Shown: positions 11,760-24,240, counted from the first letter of the stretch. The stretch is DNA of 64,000 nt from Linum tenue (GCA_946122785.1 CAMGYJ010000008.1:55562963-55626962), one strand, 5' to 3'. The notes: a model not told the origin generated them from the sequence alone. Made by a program: numbers and translations.

Positions 11760-13110
11760 CAAGCATTGAAGAACTATGGAGTACCAAATGAGCTATAAAG
11801 AGAAGTTTAAGAAGTTTTCACAAGAAAGGAGTGGTCCAATGACGGGGAAGTCAACTAGAACTTGCTAGAATATGTCAAGAGGAGCCCATAGGAGAAAGAA
11901 TCGGCCCAATATGAAGAAGGAAAGAGTGGTTTCCCAAGCAATGGGTCAAATCGCCGCTACCCAAGTTGCAAACCAAATCGTCAAAAACAAAAGTCAATAG
12001 ATCCAATGGTCCAACCCACGAAGAAACAGAGCGGTAGGTCAAATCGACGCCATACCGCCGCCTTCATCTTGCCATGTTGACAAAGTTTCCTTAGTCTAGT
12101 AGGTTTAGGTGACCCTTTCCTATTTAATTTAGGATGTTTTGGGCCAAATTTTACCATATAAATAGAGGATGTGACTCAATTGTAAAAGTAAGGTTGCACA
12201 AACACACAAATCTCTGTAAAACTCTATACGAGTGCATAGTCTAGTCGAAGTAGAGGGGTCTGCAGCTAAGGAGACGATGCCATCATCAATGGTGGTACCT
12301 TCCATCTCCTTTATATAGCTAGTCGAAATTGAGCGTATTATGATGTGATCTTGTTTATTGTTATGTGAATGAATGCCATGATTCCATCTAATACTTCTGT
12401 TTGTCTATGAATTTCAATGCCTATGGTCATGGATGGATGCTTTCTTATGTTGATGCTTATGATGGTCTTTGATATTTCTATAGCATGAATGCTCTTAATG
12501 TCATCGATGCTTATGATTATATTGTATGCTACTATATTCATTGTGCTTAGTATTGCCTAGATCATCAAGAAATCACTCTCTATGGATACCCCAGTGATGC
12601 TACACGAGTAGAGATGGAATGATCAACCATCTATGTTTTGAGTAGTATCAATGCTTGATTGTTAGACAATCAATTCTATAGACTATACTTATGGTACGTC
12701 AAAACCCACAATTAACTATATGACATCCTAACTTCTTTGTTCTTCATTAATTAGGTAATGGCATGAAACGAAAACGTGCATTAGCTAGTTAAATATTTGT
12801 CGCAAAAGAAGCATGAACGGATATAGAGTGGCATTAGAGAGGGGATATGGTGTTGTAATATATGAATCATTGATGCATGATATGAATGAGCCCTAGTCTG
12901 CATGATTGTCTTGGAGATCACGGCCTTTTACAATAACGTATCTTTACTTTTATGCATCTATAAATTGAAAACCCCTAAGAACTTTACTCTTCTTGTTTGC
13001 TTGTTCAATTCGTGTATGTCATGATGGTTTTTGTGAGTAGTTGTGGATTAGAAGACCTCGAGGAATACGACCTTAGGACATCCTAGGACTTTTATCACTT
13101 GTATGATACT
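11760..13110 (+). repeat. LTR-like repeat, copy B (probable solo LTR)
   Basis: The part from 12259 to about 13105 is a diverged direct repeat of copy A. Upstream lies U3-like sequence with a TATA box TATAAATA at about 12157-12164. The unit sits between Copia protease and Copia integrase pieces, as expected for an LTR element inserted into the older Copia element. The left border is uncertain. Confidence 0.55.
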
Positions 13111-13139
13111 ACGCATCAATTCTCACTTTAGTTCACCTT

Positions 13140-14790
13140 CGCCCTTTTTAAGAGGTATAGAAGAAAAAGTTTCACAATATCCTTTTCATCGAGTGCACGG
13201 TTTATGATGCCCCATTCGATCTTGTTCATATGGACTTGTGGAGACCGTCACCCGTCACCTCAAGGTTAGGATATTGGTATTTTGTCTTGTTCATTGATCA
13301 CATATCATGATATGCTTAGATTTATTTTCTCCATAATTAGTCTAAGTTAATAACATATGCAGAGGATTTTGTTCAAATGATTAGAAGTTAGTTTGGCAAA
13401 ATGGTGAAGATCATTCATTCATATCCTGGAGGAGAATTCAATTCCAAACCTTCTACAAGAAATTTACACATACAATGCCATACTATCTTAGATCTCGTGT
13501 GTAGGGGCTTCACAACAAAATGGGCTCCCCGAATGTTTTCTAATTCTAGGTCACTAGCACCATCGTCTATTTTATAAAACAACATGTCACTCCAGTTTTC
13601 GATGGGATGTCTCCTTATCAACATTTATATTCCAATTTACCAGATTACTCATTGTTGCATATCTTTGGTTGAATGTTTTATGTACTTCGACCGAAGAGGG
13701 AAAGGCACAAGCTCGACGTAAAACAACAAATTATATATTCATTGGTTAAAGCAATCGAAAAAAGGATTATTTGTGTTATTATCTTCAAGAATGATGAATG
13801 TGGGTTTCTCACCGTGTTGTTTTCTTAGAACAAGTGATGGATTCCCAGTGGGTACTTTGATAGATGAAAAATTGGACTTGTTATAGTTCGCCTAGAAGAT
13901 TTCCCAACTGCTCCCACCAGCTACTCCTAAACATGAAAATCAGGGAGGAAATTATGTTGGACTAGAGAGTCACCACTGAGATAACTCCGACGATCCCAGT
14001 TTATAGCTCCTCCTCGTCACAGTCGGCCAAGGTTGTTATGAGAGACCATTTATCGGGCAAGGTTTTTGGCAATAGTATGGTATTGAATATGAGGTAAATT
14101 TTCTCCAGTTGTGAAAATGAATATTGTTAAGAGTGTTTTTTTTAGTTGCACTAACACGATCTTGGTAGGTTATTAAGTTTTATGTGAAAAATGTTTTTCT
14201 GCATGGAGATGTCTATGTGACTATATGCGTGGAGTGTCCCTAGGGGTACTTTAAAGGGTGTTGGATGTGATTTGTCATTGCATCATTCACTATATGGATT
14301 GAAGGAGATACCTTATGTGTGGTTTGAAAATTTTCATATAACCAGCACTCATGATGGCTTTCATCAAATTCAAAATGATCCTTCCATGTTCGTGCGGTCA
14401 ATGGTTAATGGAGTTGTTGTGTTATTGCTCTATGTCGATGACATGATCATTATAGGAAGTTACCAAGGTGGGGTTTAGGAATAACAATAGCGTTACATGA
14501 TGGGTTGAACCTTAAGGAGCTAGGACCATTTTCTTATTTTCTTGAACTAGAGGTTATAAGTTCTCCCACAGGTTTCTTCCCTATGTCAAAACAAATTTAA
14601 TTTTGGATCTATTAGGGTCCTCATAGTTTGCTGACTTTAGGCTATATGCTACGCATATGGAGAGTCAGAGAGAGAGAGAGAGAGAGAGATGAAGTACTGG
14701 AGGATCAGATCTTCTATCATAGAGTAGTGGGAAGCCTAATCTACCTAATGCATACTCAACCAGATATTGCGTACAAAGTATAAGTCAAAA
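13140..14790 (+). pseudogene. Copia integrase and reverse transcriptase relic
   Basis: Integrase core pieces at about 13210-13330 read FDLVHMDLWRPSPVTSRLGY and WYFVLFIDH across frames. A GGEFNSKP-like piece lies at 13425-13450 and the C-terminal GKAQARRKTTNYIFIG near 13690-13745. Reverse transcriptase is clearest at 14272-14478: SLHHSLYGLKEIPYVWFENF and the catalytic box LLLYVDDMIIIG. It is followed by ELGPFSYFLELEV and, near 14715-14765, VVGSLIYLMHTQPDIAY. Many frameshifts, a stop at 14476-14478 and a GA microsatellite show it is dead. The domain order PR-IN-RT identifies Copia. Confidence 0.8.
14667..14689 (+). repeat. (AG)n microsatellite inside Copia RT relic
   Basis: About 11 AG units interrupt the degenerate Copia reverse transcriptase text. 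Confidence 0.85.
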
Positions 14791-14814
14791 ATATCCATGG
14801 CCATGATTCACTTG

Positions 14815-15231
14815 TTGAAAGTTTCTGCCCTCTTTTCACTAGCTGCTGAAGTTCTAGGCCACTATTCACAATCGCGAATATGGTCATGGCTTGGTCAAGG
14901 GTCGTGACATGGTCGTCACCTATCATTTTTCTTCCCTTCTTCCTCCTATGCTTCCCAATCATGCTCGGATGAACTCCGATCGATCCTTGATCAAAATAAA
15001 TTGGAATTCCACGAAAAAAAACACTAGAAAAGCATAAAATACGACAAAGTGGGCTCGATTTCCCCATGAAAACCTTCATATCAAGCGAACTCATGCCAAA
15101 ATGAATGTTTTGCAAATAGAAATGAAAACAGACCTAAATTAGCTTGATATGTGGCCTAGACATGGTGATTTAGCATTCAAATGCCCAGAGAATGAGGGCC
15201 AAATAACACTTATTTTAGGTGTTATCAATTC
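14815..15231 (-). repeat. Truncated LTR of a minus-strand Gypsy element
   Basis: Direct repeat of about 25803-26213, same orientation. On the minus strand it begins TGATAACACCTAAAATAAGT, a start common to plant Gypsy LTRs, preceded by the G-rich tract CTAAGTGTTGGGGA at about 15232-15246. It is cut near 14810 where Copia sequence begins. Confidence 0.75.
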
Positions 15232-16487
15232 CCCAACACTTAGGCATTTTCTTGTCCCCAAGCAAACATATGATTAAATCATGCAACTCGAGGAATCTAA
15301 ATCCCCCCACACTTGATGTGTTTCGTAGGATTCGGATTTCTAGTCGCTAGGGTCATTCTATTTTACATGTTGTTGCTTGATTCAATCAGAAAAAGGTCGA
15401 CATGAATGTTCTCAAATAATGGTGACAGGCGCAAGGTGCAAAACAAAGCTCTCAAAGGTAGGTGAAAGGACCGGTGTTCTCACAGTTCTTTTCTACACTT
15501 TGTTTGAAACCTTTTATTCCTATCTAGAGTCTCGCCTTGGGAGTGTTTAGTAGTCATTCATCTATTGATGAGTTTGTGCATTTAGGCACTTATTATTGTG
15601 TGCTCGTTAGTCGAGTAAGTAGGGATAGATTCTCCTACCTATATCTCAGCCCATGAGGTGACGTAATGGCATGATGGAAGTAGTGAAAAGATGGAAATGG
15701 ATACAGTAAAGCTATCTGATCTCCCATATACCTTGTTCCAAAAGGCACTCCCATTACTCTAGAACTAGTTGCCACACAAGGTTGCATTAGACGCTACACC
15801 CCACATTATACTCTCTTTTTTTCTTTCTCTTTTTTCGCCTGTTGCGAGAACACACGGAATTGAGCACCTTTCTGATGGCCTAACTAAGAGAACTAGGGTT
15901 CGTTCACATGCAAACCTCTCACATATCATTCTTCAAACATACATACCCACCTACATCAAGGAATCAAACAAAACCACTTCGACTCAAGACATCCCATGCA
16001 CTACGATCGTCAATATCGGTCAAGATAATGGGAGCAAGATTCAATGATCCAAAGCAAGTAATTGCATTGCAAGCAATGGATACAAATTGGAGCCTTCAAA
16101 TTTCAAAAAAATTCGGGCATGCATACAAGACTCGAAGTGGTCAAATTGTGTTAAATCATCATCCACAATCACTCTAAAAGCACATTGTCTCTCATTCAAA
16201 CATTCAAAGCATGAGAAATATTAGTCGATAACAAAAATTCCACAAACATTAATGTGAACCCCCCCCCCCAACCACACTTAAGTAACACATTGTCCCTATG
16301 TGAGCACGTGTTAAAGATAGGGGAATGAGGTTACCAATTTGTCGATGTCGAGTTCGTTGTAGGATCGAAGGATAGGGTGGGTGGGATCAATTTTGTGGAG
16401 AAACATACACGAGAAAAATAACTATGAAACAGATCAATCACATCGACTAAAAGATAAATTAAACAATACAAGTAATAATTATTTAAA
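15232..16487 (-). other. 3' internal region of minus-strand Gypsy element
   Basis: No open frame resembles a protein. On the minus strand there are G-rich tracts after AAGTGTG (about 15302-15315 and 16257-16280, including a C-run of about 11 at 16259). The phrase GGGACAATGTGTTACTTAAG is seen in the spacer before the 3' LTR of Athila-like elements. Confidence 0.5.
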
Positions 16488-16907
16488 GGGCTAATACCAG
16501 TGGAAACCCGAACTATCAAGAAAGTGTCATTTGTGTCCCGAACTATTCAATATCCCATTTATGTCCCAACGTATTGTAGTTGTGGGTCATTTATGTACTG
16601 ACGAGTTCGTTAAACGTTATAGATAATGATTTACCAGACGATGGTCAACTTGATGTTGACTTAGGAGCCAAATAGACTTGGTGACTAAGACGATTTGAGT
16701 TTTTTTTTGTAACTTTTTTTTTTCTTGATTAAGACGAATCGATAGAGCCATATCAAATGCCACATTGACATTGATTGAATTTTCTGTTAAATATTGACGG
16801 TCAAACAAATTACGGAAAAATAGTTTAGGACATAAATGTCATATTGAATAGTTTGGGACACAAGTCACACTTTGTTGATAGTTTGGGTTTTTCAGTTGTA
16901 TTAACCC
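16488..16907. mobile_element. 420-bp MITE with about 80-bp inverted ends and 9-bp TSD
   Basis: The left end (GGGCTAATACCAGTGGAAAC) and the reverse complement of the right end (GGGTTAATACAACTGAAAAA) stay similar for about 80 bases. Flanks TTATTTAAA (16479-16487) and TTATCTAAA (16908-16916) form a 9-bp target duplication with one mismatch, pointing to a non-autonomous Mutator-like element. It carries no gene. Confidence 0.8.
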
Positions 16908-17117
16908 TTATCTAAACAAGAAAAGCTACTAACTGCTTAAATATAAAAACGCACACATAATACTAGCATCCTACATTGATAAAAAAATAAATTTATGATT
17001 AATCAAAAATTGCATTGAAGCCCAGGAAGGTGCAACTCGCATCCTCCCTCTCAAGAAGTTTACTTGTTCTTTTACAATGTGTAAACTAAACCAGAAAACT
17101 ATTATAAAACCATCATT

Positions 17118-20100
17118 TTATACTATATCTCCAAGAACCTTCTGCACCTTCAACTGGAACGTGGCTTGGCTGCTGGAAAATATTGAGAATTCTTTCTTCA
17201 CCTTCTTCACTACTTGAGGTGGATAAATTGCCACCGTTTCACCATGCACTCTTGCACAACGCTCCTTCCAAAGCATGTTGATGCCCATTATCCACAGAAC
17301 TCTCCCAACTACTACTGCATCAGTAGGGAGGCCCCACGCGCTCTCTGCCCATGTGAGTTGAGCACCCCAATATGGAAAATTAGAGAAACAACACACTCCT
17401 TGCAAAAGCTCTCTCAACACAACCCTACTAAAAGCACAACCATTAAACAAATGATCATGAGTCTATATACCCCCACGGCAGAACACACATCCAACATCAC
17501 AGTTAAGTCCCCATCTTTCCAACTTTTTCTTTGTTCTAACTCTGTCCAATATTACCAACCAGAGTAGCACACAGTGCTTTGGGAAAATTGGCTTGCTCCA
17601 TACAAAAGAAAACCATGACACAGTTGGGCTAGGGACCCGAATGGAAGCCAATATCTGCTTGACTGAATATCGAGAAAGAACCATTCCATCCCATTCCAGT
17701 GACTCCCCTGCTCCTGTTATATGTTGTTGCGCCAAGGCTCTACACTGCAGGATCTTCCTCCAAACCCAAGTGCTAATTGTGCTAGGAGGAATAGCCCAAA
17801 TACTCATTCCTTTCACCCTGTATTTCCTCATCCATGCCACCCAAAGAGACCCTGCTTCAGCTAATAGATTCCACAAGTTCCTGATTACACATGCCCTATT
17901 CCATGTCTTAAAATCCCGAATTCCCAAGCCTCCCTCCTGCCTTAATAAAGCAACTTTAGACCAAGCTACAATAGCTTTCTTTCTCTTATTACCATCAAAT
18001 CCCCACAAGAATCTATTGCAAGCATCCTCTATCAGTTTGAGTACCTTTAAAGGGAGCAGAAAGATAGACATCCAATACTAGAATACACTAGTAATAACTG
18101 AATCAATTAATTGTAATTTCCCTACATAACTCAGGGCTCTAGCTTGCCAAGTCTGAATCTGTTTAGTGATCTTATCAACAAGACAATCACAATCAAGAGA
18201 AGTTAGTTTTCCAGAGAGGAGTGGTACGCCCAAATAACGGACAGGTAACTCACATAGAGGGAACCCAAACTGATCAGATAACACTTGTTTTTCTTCCTAA
18301 GAAAGCCCAGCACAGAACAATTGGCACTTTTGATGGTTACATTTAAGACCAGAGATGGAATAGAACTGTGGGAGTAACTATTGTATCCCATCCAATGTCG
18401 TGGGTTATCTATTAGAGAGCACTAGCAGATCATCCGCAAAGCATATGTGTGTGATTTCGAAACTCTTACAACGAGGGTGAAAGGGAATCTGATTACTTCT
18501 AACAGCTCTATTCAAAAGACATGAAAATACTTCCATAGAAATTGTGAAGAGATAGGGGGATAGTGGATCCCCCTGTCTCAATCCCTTAGCTGTAGGGAAA
18601 TAGCCACATAATCCTCCATTCAATGATATACTAAGCATAGGAGACTGCACCCATGACTCAACCAGTTTAACAAAACTGTCTGGCATACCCATAGCCTTCA
18701 TAACCTTAAATAGAAAAATTCAATCAACCAATTCAAAGGCTTTCATTAGATCAATTTTGAGGACACACCTAGGAGAGATTCTACTCCTACGATAGTCCTT
18801 CACTAGCTCTGTGGCCATTAGTATATTATCACTAATTAGACGGCCCTTAACAAAAGCAGACTAACTTCTGCTAATTATTAGTGGTAAAACCAATGACAGT
18901 CTATCAGATAATAGCTTGAAAATACCCTTATTGATCACGTTGCAGCAGGATATAGGCCTAAAATCTTTCATTCATTCAACAATTGGAAGCTTGGGAATAA
19001 GAGAGATAACTGTCGAATTTACCTGTCGAGGCATAACTCCAGTTTTAAAGAACTCCAGCACTGTGTTCTCTACCTCCGTCCCCACAACCTCCTAGTCCAG
19101 CTTAAAAAATTCTTCAATTTATCCATCTGGGCCTGGTGCTTTGTCATTACTCATCCCAAAGAAAACCTTCTTAAGTTCTGCCCTAGTAACTAGAGTGGTC
19201 AGTAAAGAATCATCCTCATCAGTAAGCTTCATACACAATAGATCCTCAAAAAACACACTAGGGAGTTGCTGAATAGACGTGTCTGCATTTCCCAGTATCC
19301 CCTTGTAAAAATCCACTGCAACTGTACTCATTGTTTTCACATCAGTTACTACTTCCCCAGTATCAGTTAGCAATTTCTGAATAGTCAATTTGTGATTCCT
19401 GGCCTTAACCGTACCATGAAAAACCCCAGTATTAGCATCCCCTCAAGTGATCCATTGGACCCTCGAATTTTTCCTATAAAAAGACTCCTCAGCACTCTGG
19501 AGATCCCTACACATTTTCTCGTGCTCAAGTACAGCTTGTGAGTTAACTTCAGAGGGATCAGAAAGCATAATACTCTGCAAAACCTCCAACCCCGTTTCTG
19601 CTTCCCTTGTTTGAACAGATAGATCAGAATAGACAGCCTTGTTCTGACTTTTGAGCCTTCTTAGCTCTCCCAGTTTCCTCTATAATATTCGATAAGGCTC
19701 CCCGGTAGCCTCCAGTTGCCATGCCTCTATCAAAAGCTCTTCATATTGAGGATATTGCCTCCAAAACAAGAAGAACTTAAAAGGCTTTGGTAACGAAGTA
19801 AGTCTAGAGTCATTATGCACAAATAGTCCACAATGATCTGACACCCCGGGAGCAATAGTTTGCAGCAGACTATTTGGAAACATATCCAACCACTTCTCAG
19901 AAACCAAGGCCCTATCAATCCGCCTTGCAATTGGATTATTAACCTGTTTGTTCCACCAAGTATACCATGAACCCAATGGTTTATGGCAATGTTGTCAGTA
20001 CCAAACCGGAGTATGACCCGGTAATGCGGACGGCTCGCACTTTAGTGGTCCAACCGGCAATAGACCGTTTAAAAACCGTTAGAGAACCGGTACCTAATAA

Positions 20101-20733
20101 AAGTTATCAGTATATATAAATAGTGGAAATTTCTTAATCAGAGCTCATATCTTTCCTTCGAAATTGTGAAATGGAAATAAGGATTCAGTTTGAGAGCCTG
20201 GCGATTTTTATTTATTTCAATTTTCTGCAATTTTATAATTAAATTTAACGGCTGAATGGCAAAAATCGGAAGAGCGGCTCGATCGGTTTACCGCCTCAGC
20301 CGCTCGCCAACCGCTACATAAAACCTGAGCGGCTTTTAGACTGTTCCGAGCTGGTTTTGTGACCGGGTGGCGGTTTTACCGATCGGGTCGAGCGGCTCGG
20401 CTCGGCTTTAATAACACTGGTTTATGGTTTGTAAGTTGCATATCCTGAATCCAGTTACGAAAATCTTCCATACTCTTATTAAAACCAGGACAATTTGAGG
20501 ATTCACTATCTTGAACAATAGCATTGAAGTCCCCTATCCAGACTCCAGGCTCACTAGCCACTCCCAACTATCTCAACTCAGCATACAACTTTGCCCTATC
20601 CTGCACTTTATTCTTTAATACTCTAGTTTCCAAAATAGCAAAAAACTCAACTTGTAACTTCACTACTTGTTTATTTACGTATCTATGTTTTTTAGGGGCA
20701 TTGAATCCCCTGAGACTCCAACAGAGAAATCTC
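17118..20733 (-). pseudogene. LINE ORF2: endonuclease, reverse transcriptase, zf-RVT
   Basis: It starts MRFLCWSLRGFNAPKKH at 20733, the usual N-terminus of the APE-type endonuclease. The WIGDFNAIV motif is near 20525; by comparison with the family roughly 80 residues before it appear deleted. After the MITE the endonuclease resumes (RIDRALVSEKW, PGVSDHCGLF). Reverse transcriptase follows: NDKAPGPDG, DFRPISCCNV, the FVKGRLISDNI segment, KGLRQGDPLSPYLF, and the catalytic ICFADDLLVLSN at about 18408-18445. The thumb and zf-RVT (FPKHCVLLWLVILDR, CVFCRGGI, HLFNGC) end at 17118. A handful of stops and small frame changes disable it, but it is one of the better-preserved relics here. Confidence 0.85.
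19987..20417. mobile_element. 431-bp MITE inserted in LINE, 10-bp TSD
   Basis: TGGTTTATGG flanks it perfectly on both sides (19977-19986 and 20418-20427). The ends are imperfect inverted repeats (CAATGTTGTCAGTACC against CAGTGTTATTAAAGCC). It is rich in CGG/CCG and ACCGG words. Removing it with one duplication restores the LINE frame through HKP-LGSWYTW. A 10-bp duplication suggests a Mutator-like origin. Confidence 0.85.
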
Positions 20734-20735
20734 AT

Positions 20736-21240
20736 TTAACTTTTCCTCCTATTCTTCCCAACCTTCTTTGGAGAAGTAGGAATCAAAAGCTCAATACTCT
20801 TTGGATTCAGCGGCACTCGAGAACTAACTACTGAGGTCGGGATTCTAACATTGTTGCTTTGATCACGACCTGCAGATACACCTTTACCCTTGCGCACTAC
20901 TAGTTGAAACCCCTCTGCATCCATCAGATCATTCCTCAAAGGTGTAGAAGAGCTGGCAACAACAGCTTCCCCCACATACCCTACCATCTCTTCCCTAGAA
21001 ACGTTGAGCCGATCGACGAATGATAGCAATCGGAGGCGCCGCCGTGAGAAACTGACCCACCAGAGCATTGCGCTATCTGACCGCTCCCTCATCGTGAACC
21101 GCCCTAGGAATGACAAGCTCCCCATCCACCAGATTCGGTGCAACATAGCGAAGCCGATTACCGTCGCCCACGCCGAATAGATGAAAAGGAAGACGAGAAA
21201 AGGTAGAGAAATGGCCCTCGATGTCACCCGTGCCATAGAA
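20736..21240 (-). pseudogene. LINE ORF1 (DUF4283-type) relic
   Basis: From about 21200 down one frame gives the end of the DUF4283 region (VDGELVIPRAVHDEGAV, stop, RNALVGQFLTAAPPIAIIRR), then a frameshift into the frame that stays open to 20736 and ends KKVGKNRRKS. The middle is Ser/Gly-rich and the tail basic, as in plant LINE ORF1 proteins, which bind the LINE RNA. The ORF1 stop TAA is directly followed, in the same frame, by the ATG of ORF2. N-terminal residues are missing. Confidence 0.7.
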
Positions 21241-21399
21241 GGCTTACTGTATGACGTTGTCAGATGCCTCGGATTTGTCACCATATGGGAGCTTGTAGTA
21301 GTCCATGATCCTCTGTTGTCTCCTTATCTGGCTATGCTAGTTAGCCAAGATGGAGTCCTTCTTATCCACCGATGTTAGCAAACCTCGCCTCAAAAGCAT

Positions 21400-22250
21400 C
21401 CATTTTAGCGGTGAGTCATGTAGTGGAATGGTTGGCATCATCATGTGGTGGAGGTGGAGGTGGAATCACTTGATCATCTCCTTGTGCCTCGGCATCATCG
21501 TAGTGCTCATCAATCGGCACATGAGTAGTGACGAATCCCATCCTAGATAGAGCTCCGGAGGTGAAGGGCATGTTGATCGATGTGAATCGAGAATGGAAGT
21601 ATCGGGGTGCCACCTCGAAGCGCTGAGCCATTTGGGGGAGATATGCTCTGCCATGGACCTTACCACACTTATTCATAGCCACCTGGACAAAAAAAATGGA
21701 CCACTGCCTATCTCAAGTGTATTAGGACTCATGCATGGAGGTGGTGAAGCATGTACAGGTGTCTGGTGGAGACAGAACCTTCGCTCTCCTTCTTTCCTAT
21801 GAGAGAGTAGCCAATGATGTCGTGGCAAATGCCCGTCACCGAGATGAGTTGAGTCCTCTTTGCATTCTTGGTCGTCCATCTGGTGGTGATGCTCGCCTTG
21901 GAGAGGTTGTTCCTCCAAGGCTGAAGAAGCACCTTATGGTCTGCATCTCCTTCTCTCCTCAAGTCGCGGTAGACCTGGAGTAAATACCGAGTGCCACACA
22001 GAAAGCTATGAAACTCATACTCCTCATGAAACCTCAGAGTGTGAAGGTGGCCATTCCCTCCTCGTCGAAGTTGAAATCATGGTTGGTCCCATGGAGGCAC
22101 TTGAAGTTCACTAGGAACTCCATCGTCAGCTCCTTGTAAATGGAGTCCCTCATGGAGAGTAGTGTTAACCACTTACCATGGCCCAGGATCTCTCCAATCT
22201 CTTCCTAAAGTTTGGTGCTTGAATGCCCCCTCCAAGCTAAGTTTCTATGC
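21400..22250 (-). pseudogene. ATHILA ORF-1-like pseudogene
   Basis: Translated on the minus strand from about 22200, frames give RDSIYKELTMEFLVNFKC, DFNFDEEGMATFTL and FMRSMSFIAFCVALGIYS. Further down they give ISVTGICHDIIGYSLIG and RHLYMLHHLH. This pattern (ELTMEFL, RSMS-xEF-ALGIY, then the I-H-I-Y-LIGKKE segment) resembles the ATHILA ORF-1 family and related plant retrotransposon proteins of unknown function. A proline- and acid-rich tail (about 21416-21480) follows. Several stops and frame changes show it is dead. A PPT-like tract ATTCCCCCACACTTG lies at about 22430. Confidence 0.55.
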
Positions 22251-23515
22251 ATCCCAAGATCCTTCTCCATCAACTGATTCACTAACACAGTCATTTGGAT
22301 TATTTCATTAAGATCCACGAGTGTGGGGTGTTGTCGAGCATTTCGAGGGACCATGATCCTGTGAAAACATTCAAACAACAACACAAGCGGTACACAAGTC
22401 CACTACCTCTTGAGGAACTCAATAAGAACAATTCCCCCACACTTGTTCTTCAAACAAAAACTCAAACTCTATGTAAACAACCAATTCAACAAAATCCAGA
22501 AAAACATGTTCCATAGGTTTTTGACAATATTAAAATGAGGTGATCTTATGTTCAAATGATCAAAGTGATGATTGACGTAAACTCTATGTCATTAAAATAT
22601 CGCATTTAAAACCACAAACCATCTAAGTCGCAACTCAACATCACACAACAGATATCACCAAAGCCATATCAAAGCATGTCAAACTAATTTTTTCAAATAA
22701 AGCATTATATGGTAAACATGTTCGAAACCAACCATAACCATGCTAAGTAAGCTTAGGGGACTATAAAATCATCGAAAAAGCTAAAATTCATCAAAATTGA
22801 TCATAAACCAAACAATCTAACTCCTTGGGGCATTTGAACAAACACATAGTAGGAAATTTCCTAGCTAATGGCCACAAAGGTGGAAATCAACCCAATGAGC
22901 CTCAAACTTCTTAGCATTCATCTAAGAACTAATCACTGCTTCGATCGAGTTTTAAATTTCTAAAGCCGATGCTCACTCACTAGTCAATCCTAACGAATCC
23001 AAGTATAACTAAGATAGGGATATAGCCAAGTGGCTAGGTTGTATTCCATGGGAACCCTAGGCTTACTATTACTGTGCTCCAAACTACTGTCTAAGCAAAT
23101 CGGAAGGTTGGGTGAAGTATCTAATCTAACCTAACTAAAAGCAAAAAAAAAAAACAATAACATACCAAGTGGTTGGGAGACCTCTAGAATTAGATGGTTT
23201 CCTGGGTTTGAATTCTCTAGCTATAGTTGGTATGGGGTTTGAGGAAATAAGGTGCGGAACCGGCTCAACTGAGAGTTTCAATGATTACTTCCCTCCTCCT
23301 AGTACGCTCTCGGAGACCCATTGCCATTGTCACCTTAGTCAAAGCTCACATACTAAGAAATGACCACTAGTTTCTCTCAATAAGTTCAACCTATCATGCA
23401 CAATAAAGCGATGGATCGATGATGCTTGCCTCATCCTAGCATTGTCTTAGGAAGGCGTTCCTTTATCAAGGATACGATCACCTCGTCCACTAAATGGAAC
23501 CCTAAGTCCTTCATA
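22251..23515. other. Gypsy-derived spacer, no gene
   Basis: AT-rich DNA with short overlapping open frames and no recognisable protein; probably internal or LTR sequence of the surrounding minus-strand elements. Confidence 0.35.
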
Positions 23516-23614
23516 ATACAACATTAGGAGGTTGTTTTGGTCAGAATTAATGCAAGTAAGGTCAATTCAAAGAATTAACCTTCCTCGGACAAGAACACAC
23601 AAAAATAGGGGCTT
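23516..23614 (-). repeat. 99-bp LTR-end repeat, copy 1
   Basis: A close direct repeat of 24261-24359 (GGTTGTTTTGGTCAGAATTA and flanking text), probably the end of a truncated 3' LTR of the element whose gag lies between the copies. Confidence 0.7.
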
Positions 23615-23639
23615 AGTACGAACCTGCTCCTAGTCTGTA

Positions 23640-24240
23640 ACCTTTGGTTGTAAGTTTTGTCATCATCGGAGACGAACCTACTCCCACCACTAAGTAGCAT
23701 AGTCAGTGTACTCATAAGTAGCCAAGGCTACCTTCTGCTTCTCCATATAATTCCGGCACTAAAAGAAGAGGATCAATTTTCGTTCCCAATCCTGGTAAGT
23801 TGTTGCATTCGTCGTACCCTAAAACGTCGGAATTGAAAGTTTGATTCCAGGGGGAATTTTCGGCTCTGCTTCACCCGCTCTCGTGGTTGACAATCGTGAT
23901 GGGGCTCGGCCACAACTAATCGTCGCTCCAGTTCTTCAATTCTTCCCACCAAATCTGGATTTCCAACTTGGTTTCCCTAGCCGGGAACTGCTCTTGCTGT
24001 GACGTCGTATTCCAACAGTGCGATTGCATCAAACCTCTTGTCAATTTCACACCTGAATTTGCCAACCTCAGCCTGAAATATTGCATCAATCTGGGCTAAC
24101 AACTCCTCCATATTGAACTGCTGTCCCACCATTGATGGATCATTCGATTGATCCTCCTAGTCAGGGCAATCGGATCTTTGTGCCTTGTTCTTGCGGCAAC
24201 ATGTAGATTCGTTTTCTTTGTGATTGCCACTGTGTTGAAC
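23640..24240 (-). pseudogene. Ty3/Gypsy gag pseudogene, minus strand
   Basis: The minus strand opens near 24135 (MVGQQFNMEELLAQIDAIFQ, then FRCEIDKRFDAIALLE). It reaches the Retrotrans_gag core at about 23860-23680, with a frame change: NATTYQDWERKLILFF, stop, CRNYMEKQKVALATYEYTDY. This follows the DPExYLEWE...VFxCxNYSExxKVxLAxxEFxDYAxxWW pattern of plant Gypsy gag proteins. Several in-frame stops (including before GTTNAT and within the WW segment) disable it. A primer binding site and LTR end lie just upstream on the minus strand and a partial LTR copy just downstream, so protease, RT and integrase have been lost. Confidence 0.7.

Larger units (their letters stand above)
17118..21240 (-). 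mobile_element. Nearly full-length L1-type LINE, degenerate
   Basis: The minus strand carries ORF1, endonuclease, reverse transcriptase and zf-RVT in the standard LINE order. A 431-bp MITE is inserted in the endonuclease. The 5' end is truncated within ORF1. No clear poly(A) tract (poly-T on plus) is seen at the 3' end near 17.0-17.1 kb. It lies inside the minus-strand Gypsy complex. Confidence 0.85.

Noticed and set aside
17214..18081. Plus-strand open frames (17214-17567, 17593-18081)
   Set aside because: They are antisense shadows of the well-preserved LINE ORF2 C-terminus.
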